Origin: Hyphomonadaceae bacterium
GTDB taxonomy: Bacteria > Pseudomonadota > Alphaproteobacteria > Caulobacterales > Hyphomonadaceae
Assembly (NCBI GenBank): GCA_022844345.1
Contig: JALHLU010000017.1
Location: 1-64,000, forward strand
DNA length: 64,000 bases
Direction of reading: 5' to 3'
Under the pieces are notes generated by a model. It searched no databases, was not told the DNA's origin, and saw nothing but the letters and a program-made list of their open reading frames with translations. Below, piece by piece: positions 34,522 through 48,708 of the stretch (position 1 is the stretch's first letter; the number at the start of each line of letters is the position of its first letter). The translations under genes were made by a program, and so were the position numbers.

Positions 34522-37500
34522 TCACGCTCGCTTCGCGCGTGGCTTGATTGCTGCAAGGACTGCGGGGAGATATAGCAGGATCAGCGGAACGGCCGCCAGC
34601 AGGCCGAAGATGATTGCCTTTGCCAGTGAGGTCTGCAATCCGGCGCCCCGGCTGAAACCGGCAGCCAGCGGCACAAGCGTCAACATGGCAATAAGCGCCG
34701 ACATCAAAATGGGGCGAAGCCGGGACTGCCCGGCTGAGCGGAGGGACGCCGCAGTCGGCGCAGCACCCGCATCCATCTCTGCGAGCAGGAAAATGATGAG
34801 TTCGGTAGCGATCCCCATCACCATCGTGATCCCCATAAGCGCCGAAATGTCGAGCTCGGTGCCGGTCAGCCAAAGCCCTACCATCACCGAGGCGGCGATC
34901 AGCGCCAGTGTGAGCAACGCTGCGATAGTGAAGGCGGGTCGCTCGAACATAAAGGTGATGAGGAGGGCTACCAGCAGAATTGCCGACGCGAACACCACAG
35001 CGAGATCGGCAAAGCTCTTCTGCTGCTCGGCAAACAGTCCGCCATAATCCACGCGCACCGTCGGCGGCAGCGCCAGCGTTGCCACTTTTGCTCGCACATT
35101 GCGCATGGCCGTGCCGAGGTCGCTGCCTTGGAGCCGCGCGGTGACTGCAACGAAAGGCGAGAGGTCTTCCCGCATCAGTTGCTTCTGGCCGCCCTGGATC
35201 GACAATATGGCTATCTCACGTACCGGTACAAGCGTGCCAGCCGCTGTGCGCATCGTCAACGAGCCGATGTCATCGATCTGGCCGCGCAATTCTTCCGGGG
35301 CGCGCACGCGAACCGCGATCAATTGCTCGCCGGCCCTTACCCTGGTGCCGACGGTCCCGCTAATTAGCCCCTCAAGCTGGGCGGCAACGGCTCCGGGGTT
35401 GAGGCCGGCCTGGGCTGCAAGGCCCGGATCGACCCGCACCATGATGGCATCTCCGGTAACCCGCTGGCCGTTGTTGACCTCGATGATCCCGGGAATGCTG
35501 CCGATTTCGTTTGCGACACGAATGGCAATTTGGTCGAGTTCCGCACGGTTGTCGCCGAACAGCTTGATTTCGATTGGCTGCGGGACCGATGTCAGATCGC
35601 CTATCAGGTCTTCCATTAGCTGCGCCGTCTCTATCGTGAGTCCGGGCACCTGCTGCTCAATCTTGCCACGGATATCCCCCATCACCGCCTCGATAGGGCG
35701 GCGCGAGCCCGACTTCAACCGAATGAAGAAGTCCCCCTCATCTGGCTCGGACAGGCCGCCGCCCAATTGCAGGCCCGTGCGGCGCGAGTAGCTTGCCACT
35801 TCTGGCGTTGCAGTGATGATGGCTTCGGCCTGTCGCAGCAGTCGGTCTGTATCGGCAAGTGCCGCCCCGGGCTGCGCCTTGTAATCTAGGATGAACCCCC
35901 CCTCGTCCATCTTCGGCATGAAACCTGAGGGCACATGCTGCCAGGCAATCGCGCCGGCCCCCCCGACCAGAAGGGTGACCAGCACCACGGTAAGCAGAGG
36001 GCGGCCAAGCGAAGCGTCGAGCGCCCGGTCGAAAGGCTTGCGGATGCGTTCGAGCATCCGGTCGCCGCGCTTGGCTGCGACGGCATCGCGCTGGGTCAGC
36101 CAAATGGCGGCAGCAAGTGGCACGACGAAGCGGGCAAGCAGCAGCGAAATCACGAGGGTGGTTACCATCGTGATGGCGAGCGCCTTGAAGAAGCCGCCGG
36201 TCACGCCACTTATCAGTGCGAGCGGAAGGAAAACGATCACGGTGGCCAACGTCGAGGCGACAAGCGGCCGTTCCATTTCGGCGGCAGCTTCCAAGAGCCT
36301 GCCGACCAAGGCTTCCTGCTCCTCCTGTATGCGGCGCATCATGTGCTCCAGCATCACGACGACATCGTCGATCACCAGTCCAACCGCGGCCGCCATTCCG
36401 CCGAGCGTCATCATGTTGAAGCTCATGCCAAGCGCTAGCAACACAATCGATGAGGCGGCAAGCACAACCGGAAGCACGAGCCCGGTCAGCAGCATCAGCC
36501 GCCACGACCGGAGAAACACGAACAGCACCAATCCAGCAAGAACCGCACCGATGAGGATCGCGTCCCGCACGGCCGCTGCCGCTCCGGTTACCAGTTCGGA
36601 CTGGTCGTAGAAAACCTGTACATCCACACTTGGCGGCAGTTCCGTCGCCTTCAACCTAGTCTCGGCATCGCGCACAATGGCAACCGTGTCTCCTCCGAAC
36701 GCCTGCCGGATGTTGACCAGCACGGCATCGCGCCCGTTGGAGGTAACCTTGGTGTAGCTGGACTCAACCGCCGGCACGATTTCGGCAACCTGCTCCAGTC
36801 GAACCACGCCGACGCCGTTTCCTCCAGCCTTGATCGGTATTGCTGCAAGGTCCGCAAGCGTCGTGATCTGGTTGTCGACGAGCACCAAATACAGGCGGTG
36901 ACGGTCCTCCGCCCGCCCGACGCCCACGACGCTGTTTGCATCCGAAAGCGCAGTAGCGACGTCCGCGACGGTCAGACCCAGTGCGTTTAGTTGCCCAGGC
37001 TGAATGTTGACCGAAAACTCGCGCGGCGCGCTGCCCAGAATATCGACACCGGCGACTCCCGGAACGGTCGTCAGCGCCGGGCGAAGACGGGTTTCCGCCA
37101 GCTGCCGCAATGTTGGCGGATCGAGTGTCGCGGATGTGAGTGCGAAACCTACTACGGGGAAGATGCTGGGGTCGGAACGGCGCACCTCGAAGCGGGTGCC
37201 GGCTGGCAGGTCTGCGATCAGGCCCGCCATAGCCGCGCGGACTGCGAGATCGGCGCTTACCATGTCCCGCCCCCAAGGGAAGAACAGCGAGATTTCGGCC
37301 GATCCCCGGCTTGTTGTCGATCGGATTCGCGCGACGCCGGGTACCGTGCGAAGCGCAATCTCCGTTGGTCGCGTAATGGCGGATGCCATCTGGTCTGGTG
37401 CTCGAGCGCCTGCGTCGATTGCGACAGTTACGCGAGGGAAAGCGATCTGCGGAAACAGCGCAACGGGCACCTGCAGGCCGGCGAATACGCCGCCAATGGC

Positions 37501-37557
37501 AAGCAGGATGACCGCCAGCGCGATCGAGGTCCAGTGGCGTCTAAGGTCTCCGGTCAT
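34522..37557 (-). CDS. RND efflux permease without CzcA metal signature
   Basis: The 1011-residue product has the RND layout with twelve membrane segments and two large periplasmic loops. Its TM4 motif is 'AVGLVIDDVVVMLEHMM'; where CzcA has DFG...D...E, here the first Asp is Ala while the later Asp and Glu remain. That points to a broader or HAE-like substrate range rather than divalent metal. It is the third gene of a TolC-adaptor-RND operon with four-base overlaps. Location among metal genes leaves a metal substrate possible. Confidence 0.9.
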   Translation of the reverse strand: MTGDLRRHWTSIALAVILLAIGGVFAGLQVPVALFPQIAFPRVTVAIDAGARAPDQMASAITRPTEIALRTVPGVARIRSTTSRGSAEISLFFPWGRDMVSADLAVRAAMAGLIADLPAGTRFEVRRSDPSIFPVVGFALTSATLDPPTLRQLAETRLRPALTTVPGVAGVDILGSAPREFSVNIQPGQLNALGLTVADVATALSDANSVVGVGRAEDRHRLYLVLVDNQITTLADLAAIPIKAGGNGVGVVRLEQVAEIVPAVESSYTKVTSNGRDAVLVNIRQAFGGDTVAIVRDAETRLKATELPPSVDVQVFYDQSELVTGAAAAVRDAILIGAVLAGLVLFVFLRSWRLMLLTGLVLPVVLAASSIVLLALGMSFNMMTLGGMAAAVGLVIDDVVVMLEHMMRRIQEEQEALVGRLLEAAAEMERPLVASTLATVIVFLPLALISGVTGGFFKALAITMVTTLVISLLLARFVVPLAAAIWLTQRDAVAAKRGDRMLERIRKPFDRALDASLGRPLLTVVLVTLLVGGAGAIAWQHVPSGFMPKMDEGGFILDYKAQPGAALADTDRLLRQAEAIITATPEVASYSRRTGLQLGGGLSEPDEGDFFIRLKSGSRRPIEAVMGDIRGKIEQQVPGLTIETAQLMEDLIGDLTSVPQPIEIKLFGDNRAELDQIAIRVANEIGSIPGIIEVNNGQRVTGDAIMVRVDPGLAAQAGLNPGAVAAQLEGLISGTVGTRVRAGEQLIAVRVRAPEELRGQIDDIGSLTMRTAAGTLVPVREIAILSIQGGQKQLMREDLSPFVAVTARLQGSDLGTAMRNVRAKVATLALPPTVRVDYGGLFAEQQKSFADLAVVFASAILLVALLITFMFERPAFTIAALLTLALIAASVMVGLWLTGTELDISALMGITMVMGIATELIIFLLAEMDAGAAPTAASLRSAGQSRLRPILMSALIAMLTLVPLAAGFSRGAGLQTSLAKAIIFGLLAAVPLILLYLPAVLAAIKPRAKRA

Positions 37558-38594
37558 CGCGTGCGTACCGCCATGCCATCGGCCAGCGCTGTTCCTCCTG
37601 CGGTCACAACCTGCTCCCCGGCCGCGAGTCCGCTGCGGATGGAGGCATCAACGGGCGAAGCCGCGGCAACGACGACATTTCGGCGGGATGCCTTGCCACC
37701 CTTTACTACGAACACATAGGGCTGGCCGGCATCGTCCAGCAGCGCGGCATAGGGGACGACAGGCAAATTGTCCGAAGTCGCGACCGACACTTGGCCCACC
37801 AATGGTTCGCCCGGCGAGAAGCTGCCCTCGCCCGCGATTGCGACAAAGACCGCTGCCAGACGACTTGCCGGATCGACCGCAAGCTGAACTGACACCACAC
37901 GGGCGGTAACCGGGGCAGAGGTCGAACTACGACGGACCGTCATGAGGCTGCCGACCTTCACGAGGCGCGCCTCTTCCAGATCGATGCCGAAGCGCGCGCG
38001 GGATACAGTCGCCGCGACCACGGTGGCAATGCCGGCGCCGGCCGGGACCACTTCGCCCACGTTCACCAGCACGGATTCCACGAAGCCGGCAAATGGCGCG
38101 CGCACAGCCAGTTGATGCGCACCCTCCTGCACCTTCGCCTGGACGGCCGCAGCATTGGCAAGCGTGCTGCGGGCTGCCGTGACCTCCGCATCGCTCGCAA
38201 GGCCGTCTGCGCGAAGCCGCTCTGCACGGGCCAGCGCCGACCTTGCGTTGGCCAGCTCGATCTGGTTGAGGTCATGCTCCAGGCGGGAGGCTGGGTTGGG
38301 CTCCAGCTGGACAACAACATCACCTTCCGTCACGCGCGAGCCGGGGGGCGCCGCAATCGAGCGAACGATCGAGTCGGCGGTCGCCACAAGAGCTGCTCGA
38401 CCCGTCCCGCCGGGGTCCGCTATTCCATAAAGCTGACGGGGTGCCGCAACGGGCCTGACGACAACCGTTGCCAGTTTGACCAATGCCACGGGTTCGGCCG
38501 GCGCCGTGGTGTCGGCTGGGTTTGAGCAACCTATCAGAAGGAGCCATATGCCTGTTGCTGCCATCGGACCTGACATGCGCGACACCCTGCTCAT
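37554..38594 (-). CDS. RND periplasmic adaptor lipoprotein
   Basis: From the ATG at 38594, which overlaps the TolC stop (ATGA), the product is 346 residues. An upstream ATG at 38612 lies inside the TolC gene and is less likely. A lipobox (LIGC) follows the signal segment. The rest shows the adaptor pattern: barrel-sandwich halves ('GSRVTEGDVVVQLEP', 'VRAPFAGFVESVLVNVGEVV') around a short helical hairpin and a C-terminal membrane-proximal domain. No metal-binding extension is present. It overlaps the permease gene by four bases. Confidence 0.9.
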   Translation of the reverse strand: MSRVSRMSGPMAATGIWLLLIGCSNPADTTAPAEPVALVKLATVVVRPVAAPRQLYGIADPGGTGRAALVATADSIVRSIAAPPGSRVTEGDVVVQLEPNPASRLEHDLNQIELANARSALARAERLRADGLASDAEVTAARSTLANAAAVQAKVQEGAHQLAVRAPFAGFVESVLVNVGEVVPAGAGIATVVAATVSRARFGIDLEEARLVKVGSLMTVRRSSTSAPVTARVVSVQLAVDPASRLAAVFVAIAGEGSFSPGEPLVGQVSVATSDNLPVVPYAALLDDAGQPYVFVVKGGKASRRNVVVAAASPVDASIRSGLAAGEQVVTAGGTALADGMAVRTR

Positions 38595-39955
38595 TCCAAG
38601 TTCTCCGTCCACTGCGCTTGTGCCCGACCGGTCGCCTGCTCAAGTCCGATTAGGCGCTCTACCTGGCCTTGCTGCAGCTGTTCGAGCTGGAGCTGCTTTC
38701 CCAACACCACAAGCTCGTCATTATCGGCTGCAATTCGCGGCAGATCCCCGCGGTTGGCTGCGCGGCGCGAGGCAGTGGCGAAGGGTGCGGTGCGCGTGAC
38801 GTCGGCTGCGAGGCGCGTCTGCTGGGCTCGTGCCAGTTCGCTGGTGGCGCAGAGGGCCGCAATATCGGCCTCTGCTGCAAACAGCCGGGCGGCATATTCA
38901 GTGCGCAGTGCATCCGCAGTTGCCTCGGCAACCGCGATTGTACCGCGCTGGCGATTGAAGAGTGGAAGGGTCAGCGCGATCGAGGGGCCAAGAAATCGGT
39001 TGCCGCTTTCATTTCGCGAAGTATTCATGGTCAATCCCGGCGCCGGAAAGCGCGACAGGATCGCAAATCTTGTGACTGCGCTCTGGGCCACATAGCCGGC
39101 CTCCAACGCCTTCAGATCCAGGCGTTTGCGGGCCAGCAATGACAGGTTTGCGCAGCGCAAAACCGGAGATGCCATCGCGGCGTCCGCCAGCAACACTCTG
39201 GTCCCCGGTGGGAGACCAAGTGTGCGCGCCAGATCAAATCGCGCTTGCGCCAGTGCCAGGTCGATGGAGCGCAACTGATCAGACGCATCGAAGTCCGTAA
39301 GTCGCGCTGCTTGCAACCTGTCGGCACCTATGTCAGCACGCGCGGATGCTCGCTGCGTTCGTTCGAGTATGTCGGCGGCCAACGCTTGGATCGCTGCGGC
39401 AAGGACCAACTGCCGATCGAGCGACTGTGTCCGCGCGGCCAGTAGTCGCGCTTGGCCGGCCAGCTGCCACTCTGCCCATGCGGTGTCAAGGCGAACCTGC
39501 TGCGCCTGGGCCTGTGCGCCTGCAACTGTAACTCGCCGGGTTCTGAGCGCCTGCAGGTCCACGGCAAGAGCACCCGCTAAAGCGGTAGCAAACGCAGTCA
39601 CCGGCCCGCCAAGCACGAAATCGGCTGCAATTGTGAACGATGGATCGGGAAGCAGCCCGGCCTCGAATACCTGCGCGTCGGCCACCCGGTCCCGCTGCCG
39701 AAGTGCCCGCAGATCTGGGTTCATCACCACTGCAATCGTGGCAACCTGTTCGGCGGAAAGCGGCTTGGCAATGTCAATGGGCAGACCGGGCTGAGGCTCC
39801 GTCGGTATGGAGATGGTATCGATTGACGGCAGGCGGACAATGTTGGGGCCTGCACAGGCTGTCGTGAGAGAAAATGCGCCTGCCGCCACTGCGAGGCACA
39901 TCGCGTGACGGATTACGGTCTGTTGGAATGAACGAATGGAAGGAAGTTGACGCAT
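38591..39955 (-). CDS. TolC-family outer membrane lipoprotein of the RND operon
   Basis: From the ATG at 39955 the product is 454 residues. The frame stays open another 264 bases upstream, but the signal peptide begins here ('HAMCLAVAAGAFSLTTACAG' with a lipobox-like TACAG). Two outer-membrane efflux repeats follow, including 'GLLPDPSFTIAADFVLG' and 'SIALTLPLFNRQRGTIAVAEA'. First gene of the operon with the adaptor and permease. Confidence 0.88.
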   Translation of the reverse strand: MRQLPSIRSFQQTVIRHAMCLAVAAGAFSLTTACAGPNIVRLPSIDTISIPTEPQPGLPIDIAKPLSAEQVATIAVVMNPDLRALRQRDRVADAQVFEAGLLPDPSFTIAADFVLGGPVTAFATALAGALAVDLQALRTRRVTVAGAQAQAQQVRLDTAWAEWQLAGQARLLAARTQSLDRQLVLAAAIQALAADILERTQRASARADIGADRLQAARLTDFDASDQLRSIDLALAQARFDLARTLGLPPGTRVLLADAAMASPVLRCANLSLLARKRLDLKALEAGYVAQSAVTRFAILSRFPAPGLTMNTSRNESGNRFLGPSIALTLPLFNRQRGTIAVAEATADALRTEYAARLFAAEADIAALCATSELARAQQTRLAADVTRTAPFATASRRAANRGDLPRIAADNDELVVLGKQLQLEQLQQGQVERLIGLEQATGRAQAQWTENLE

Positions 39956-40421
39956 GGAACCAGAACTGTACGGCCGATCAAGTTTCAGCTGAAAATCGCC
40001 TCCAAAGCAGCCGACGATTTGTTTATTCGCATACCGCAGGGGCGCCGTGAAGAATTCATAAGCCCAAGCCACCAATCCTATCTCTTCTCGAAAGCGGCTG
40101 CGACGCTGGACTTCTAACGTAGGCAAAAAAAGCGCCGTAGGTTTGTCTAAGGAGGCAGCATGTGGTGTTGTTCGTGCGGTCCCAAGAAGAACGCCAGTAG
40201 GCTCCCACATCTGCGCCAAACCTTATCGGCCCAATTCCGGCGAAGCCACCCGGTTCGAGAGCGCTCGCCAAAAAAATAAACGCGGGGACTACCACAGCTG
40301 CGATGGTCGCACCGCACGATTTTGCTAAGGCCCAATCCGTCGTGTGCCATAAGTTGAGCGATTAATGCTACGGCAGTCGGGCAATCCATACCGCGAAGCG
40401 CGTGTAGACTGACAAACTGCA
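39956..40421. other. Intergenic stretch before the RND operon
   Basis: In 466 bases I find no gene I can support. A 79-codon minus-strand frame at 40056-40295 has a hydrophobic start but no ribosome site or family resemblance. It should contain the promoter of the TolC-adaptor-RND operon. Confidence 0.45.
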
Positions 40422-41735
40422 CTAGCTAGGCCATTCCGGGTGGTGACTGTCGATGACATAGGAATGGGCGTGTCGTCGACCACTTCCTTGCTCTACATCC
40501 GCAAGGTGAGGGTCGCCATCGTCAAGCTCGTCATGAACGTGCTCGATCACATCGGGATCATGAGCGGGCCACAGCCACGCTGCTGCAATCAATGCGGCGA
40601 TGCCAATCAACCCGAGCATGACAAAGGTGAACGGCAAGCCGACCTTGGCGCCGATCCATCCTGCGACCGGGTAGGTGATCAGCCAGCAAGCGTGCGAAAG
40701 CGCGAACTGTGCCGCGAATAGGGCAGGACGGTCTTGCGGTTGCGAAGATCGCCGCAGCAGGCGGCCGGAGGGCGTTTGTGCCAGCGAGTAACCAAGACCG
40801 AGCGCGAACCAGAGTGGAAGAAGCGTACCAAAACTGTCGATAAAGCTGCCCAAAAAGAGGCCGCCGACCAACATCGCGGCACCGGCCAGCATGGCGGTTC
40901 TATCCGGAATTTTATCGAGCAGGCGCGGCAAGATCAGTGCCGCGATCATCGAGCCGCCCCCAAACGCCGTCAGCGCGAATGCCGTCGCGCGCTGAGACAA
41001 GCTGAACTCCGCCTGTACCAGCACAACCGTGTTGACGATCACCATCGCGCTCGCGGCCGCCACCGTCAGATTGATCGCCAGCAAACCGCGCAGACGCGGC
41101 GTGGCAAGATAGATGCGCATGCCGCGCGTAGTGCGTTCGTAGATGCTGCGGCGCTCTGTCACCCTGGGTGTTGGAAGGACCACCGAAACCACGAGCGCGG
41201 CCGATGCAACGAATCCCACAACCGTACCTGCGAACAGGCTGTTGAAACTGACGACGGTCAGGAGCAGCGCCGCAAGCATGGGGCTGACGACACTCTCGAG
41301 GTCATAGGCAAGGCGGGAGAGGGAAAGCGCCCGCGTGTATGCCTTTTCATCCGTAAGGATGTCGGGAATGGTCGCCTGGAAAGTCGGGGTGAAAGCGGCT
41401 GAAGCAGACTGCAGCAGGAAGATCAGGGCATAGACCTCCCATACCTGCGTCACGAAAGGCAGGGCCAACGCAGTCATCGCCCGTATCACGTCGAGCGAAA
41501 CCAGCATCGCCCGTCGCGGAAGTCGCTCGGCGAAGGCTGCGGCGATCGGCGCCACCCCGACATAGGCAATCATTTTGATGGCGAGTGCTGTTCCAAGCAC
41601 CGCGCCGGCGTCGGCGCCGGCAAGTTCGTAAGCAAGAAGACCCAGCGCCACTGTCGCCAGGCCCGTGCCGACCAACGCGACAACCTGGGCCAAGAATAGA
41701 TGTCGATAGGTCCGATTAGCAAGAATATCAAGCAC
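40422..41735 (-). CDS. MFS transporter with His-rich C-terminal tail
   Basis: The GTG at 41735 follows GGAGGGAGGATC and gives 437 residues; the frame is open further upstream without a ribosome site. Twelve membrane segments are evident, opening 'YRHLFLAQVVALVGTGLATVALGLL'. The last 50 residues are a soluble tail with eight or so histidines and many acids ('DVIEHVHDELDDGDPHLADV', 'RRHAHSYVIDSHH'). This layout resembles NreB-like nickel exporters and fits a divalent metal efflux role beside the czc operon. Confidence 0.88.
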   Translation of the reverse strand: MLDILANRTYRHLFLAQVVALVGTGLATVALGLLAYELAGADAGAVLGTALAIKMIAYVGVAPIAAAFAERLPRRAMLVSLDVIRAMTALALPFVTQVWEVYALIFLLQSASAAFTPTFQATIPDILTDEKAYTRALSLSRLAYDLESVVSPMLAALLLTVVSFNSLFAGTVVGFVASAALVVSVVLPTPRVTERRSIYERTTRGMRIYLATPRLRGLLAINLTVAAASAMVIVNTVVLVQAEFSLSQRATAFALTAFGGGSMIAALILPRLLDKIPDRTAMLAGAAMLVGGLFLGSFIDSFGTLLPLWFALGLGYSLAQTPSGRLLRRSSQPQDRPALFAAQFALSHACWLITYPVAGWIGAKVGLPFTFVMLGLIGIAALIAAAWLWPAHDPDVIEHVHDELDDGDPHLADVEQGSGRRHAHSYVIDSHHPEWPS

Positions 41736-41922
41736 GACGATCCTCCCTCCGCGGACTGCCCGCACGGCGTATGGGAAACAACCCTGATAGGACAGCGGTC
41801 GAACGGAAGGCCTGCTGCGGCCGGGAGTTGGCCTAAACTCCCGGCCACGGCAAACCCACACTTAAATCCGTGAGATGACTGGTTTGGAACGACCGTCCCA
41901 ACCAGCCTGTAGATCATAACGA

Positions 41923-46402
<4,480 letters not shown>

Positions 46403-46405
46403 TTC

Positions 46406-47650
46406 TCAGAACTCCTGTCCGGTCGCGGACTCTGTCCAGCGCCCCGTCAGCCGGTCAATTACCGCCTGTGCTTCGTGAAATCTCTTGAGTGCCGCGACCA
46501 TCCGCGCACGCAGATCGACCAGCGTGCGCTGGGTATCCGCGACCTCCAGGTAGACGAAAGCACCGCGGTCGTAGCCGTCGCGCGCGCTCTTGGCCGCCTC
46601 GTTGGCGCGGGGTAGGATATCATCCCGGATCGCGGCCGCTTCTGCGCGTGCCGCCGCTTGCTCGGCCCGCGCGGATCGCAGCGCGGCCGCATATTTGCGC
46701 TGATCCTCGGCAAAGAGCCACTCCGCTTCCCGCCGCTCGGCCATCGCCCGGTTAATGTTTCCGCGGTTGCGATCGAAGAACGCCAGCGGCATCGAGAAGG
46801 TGATTATCCCCGCCACATCTCCGCCATCCTCGAACCGCCGCACGCCGATGCCCAAGGTCGGATCCTGCTTGGCCCTCGTCTTCTCCATGTCGTACGACTT
46901 TGCAGCCCGCCCGATGCGGGCCTCACTGACCGCCAGATCCGGCGCACTGGCGCCGTCCGGTCCTTCGTCCATCCGGGCGAAATCGGCGCTATCGATCTGG
47001 AATTCAGCGGCATCCGCGCCCCATTGGGCCGCAAGCGCAATGCGCGCCGCCTGCAGCCGCAGGCCTGCCTGATCCAGCGCGGATAGGGCATCCGCCACTT
47101 GGTTGGCGGCCTTAAGCCCGGCTACCAGCGGATCTCGCGCTGCCTTTACCCGCCGCTGGACGATCCCGGCCATATCCTCGGCTAGCCGCAGCCGCTCCGC
47201 CGCGTTTTCTTTCAGCGCCTCAGCCTCCAGGACAGCGTCCCAGGCTCTCTGGGTTTCGAACGCCACTTCCGCCGCGGAACGCGTCCGCTCCAGCCGGGCG
47301 ATGCTTCGGTCGGCCTCCGCCAGCGCTACCCGCGCCCGCCGTTTGCTGCCGCGTTCCAGCGGTTGCCGGTAGGTCACCGCGGTTTCGGTCGAACCGAAAT
47401 CTGAATAGGGGCCGCTGCCGGTGAAGTTTTCCACCTCCAAATCCACGATGGGATTTGGCCTTACGCCTGCCTGGTCCACGCTCGCGCCGGACGCATCGAT
47501 GGAGGCGACCCGCCCCTTCAGCAGTGGCGATATAGTGAGGCTCCGCGCTACCGCCTCTTCCAGTGTCAGCACTGGGGCGGGTTGTGAGAATACGGGTGGG
47601 CTGATCGCCCAACTCATGGCGGCCAGGGCCGCCAGAACGGGAATACGCAT
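46406..47650 (-). CDS. czcC: CzcC-type TolC-family outer membrane protein (first czc operon)
   Basis: From the ATG at 47650 the product is 414 residues with a signal peptide ending near 'PVFSQPAP'. 'VRPNPIVDLEVENFTGSGPY' and 'TYRQPLERGSKRRARVALAEADRS' closely match the equivalent region of the second czcC at 48709 ('VRPNPQVGVEIENFTGSGPY'), so the two are paralogues. No lipobox is visible. First gene of the leftward czcCBA operon. Confidence 0.93.
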   Translation of the reverse strand: MRIPVLAALAAMSWAISPPVFSQPAPVLTLEEAVARSLTISPLLKGRVASIDASGASVDQAGVRPNPIVDLEVENFTGSGPYSDFGSTETAVTYRQPLERGSKRRARVALAEADRSIARLERTRSAAEVAFETQRAWDAVLEAEALKENAAERLRLAEDMAGIVQRRVKAARDPLVAGLKAANQVADALSALDQAGLRLQAARIALAAQWGADAAEFQIDSADFARMDEGPDGASAPDLAVSEARIGRAAKSYDMEKTRAKQDPTLGIGVRRFEDGGDVAGIITFSMPLAFFDRNRGNINRAMAERREAEWLFAEDQRKYAAALRSARAEQAAARAEAAAIRDDILPRANEAAKSARDGYDRGAFVYLEVADTQRTLVDLRARMVAALKRFHEAQAVIDRLTGRWTESATGQEF

Positions 47651-47719
47651 AATCGATGATCTCTTGCCATGAAAGGGCAGCGCGCCGCAGTGAGCGGCAC
47701 GCAAACTATCAGTCGGAGA

Positions 47720-48052
47720 TCAAGCTAGCGGGGGGCGGATCGGCGGACCGGGGTCGCGGCCCTGTTGTGCAAGCACAGTTGGAAGCGGTAGCTTTTCCGA
47801 CAAACGCGCAAAGTCCACAGGCATGACCGGCTGGACGCGCAGCAAATGATCCGCCATCTGGCTGGCACAATGAGCCCGAGCATGGAAAATGTCCGAGCTC
47901 GACGTCTGCCGCGCGTCAATATCCTGCAGCAAAACCACCACAGCGGTGGCCGCCTGAGCTTGTGCATCTAGCTGTTCATGAGCTATTCCATCCGCGAAGC
48001 GAACGGCCAGCAGAGCCAGAGCGACCAAGAATGCGATTACGCGAAACATCAC
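47720..48052 (-). CDS. Small exported protein upstream of czcC (copy A)
   Basis: The 110-residue product has a signal peptide or anchor ('FRVIAFLVALALLAVRFADGIA'), a region with two His and one Cys ('HARAHCASQMADHLL') and a proline-rich end, 'GPPIRPPLA'. A diverged relative with the same layout and the end 'RPPVPPPLA' is encoded on the other side of the shared control region. The position recalls CzcI-like genes before czcC in other bacteria, but I cannot confirm homology. It would be cotranscribed with the leftward czcCBA genes. Confidence 0.65.
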   Translation of the reverse strand: MMFRVIAFLVALALLAVRFADGIAHEQLDAQAQAATAVVVLLQDIDARQTSSSDIFHARAHCASQMADHLLRVQPVMPVDFARLSEKLPLPTVLAQQGRDPGPPIRPPLA

Positions 48053-48311
48053 GATTAGACTTATACAGCCTGGAAGCTACTCGCAAGAGATAACCGTCGG
48101 CGTTTAAACCAATGGGTCCATCGCCAGGCAGCGCCTGGGCTCCGGCAGCGTGGCCGTGTTGGGTCTCGAAAAGTCAGCTCCGCGTTACGCCGGCCGAGTC
48201 TCCGGAATGCATATCAATGGGCAATCACCGTTACCGAACGGCACGCTGGATTGTCCGATAGCCGGCATGCGGACTTGCCTTGTAAGCGCCCAGATCGTAT
48301 ACACGGTGAGC
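48053..48311. promoter_or_regulatory. Shared control region of the two divergent czc operons
   Basis: The 259 bases separate two divergent small genes that head the leftward and rightward czc operons. I find no clear palindrome, no two-component or MerR gene nearby, and no confident promoter pair. Regulation in response to metal is presumed from the arrangement. Confidence 0.45.
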
Positions 48312-48644
48312 ATGACTCGCCCAACTGTCCTGATCGTCCTATTGACTCTGCTGCTATCGCCCGTCCTTGACGCACTGGCGCACGGCAATGTCATCGACAG
48401 TGTCAGCCCGACTCGAACGGCCGTAACCGAAGTCCTAAACAGTGGCTGTTCCAAAACTACCGGCACCGCTCGTGACGCTTGGCACGCCGCGATGCATTGC
48501 GTCACCCACATGAGTGCCCATGTGGAGCGGATGGCCACAGTTGCCCATATCGAGTATGCGATTAGGACCCTCTATGTTGCGCCCAGCACGAGCATAGACA
48601 TCGGCCGGAACCTCCGCCCACCGGTTCCTCCACCTCTAGCCTGA
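48312..48644 (+). CDS. Small exported protein upstream of czcC (copy B)
   Basis: The 110-residue product, same length as copy A, starts at the ATG at 48312 (a GTG two codons earlier is possible). A signal peptide ('PTVLIVLLTLLLSPVLDALA') precedes a region with 'HAAMHCVTHMSAHVERM' and the end 'NLRPPVPPPLA'. The H...H-C-x2-H-M core and the proline end pair it with the divergent protein at 47720. Metal binding by the His/Cys core is inferred. Confidence 0.65.
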   Translation: MTRPTVLIVLLTLLLSPVLDALAHGNVIDSVSPTRTAVTEVLNSGCSKTTGTARDAWHAAMHCVTHMSAHVERMATVAHIEYAIRTLYVAPSTSIDIGRNLRPPVPPPLA

Positions 48645-48708
48645 TCTCGGAAACTTGCTGCGCCTATTAGGCGCTTTGAGCCCTGTTTCGCTATGAGATC
48701 AGATCATC

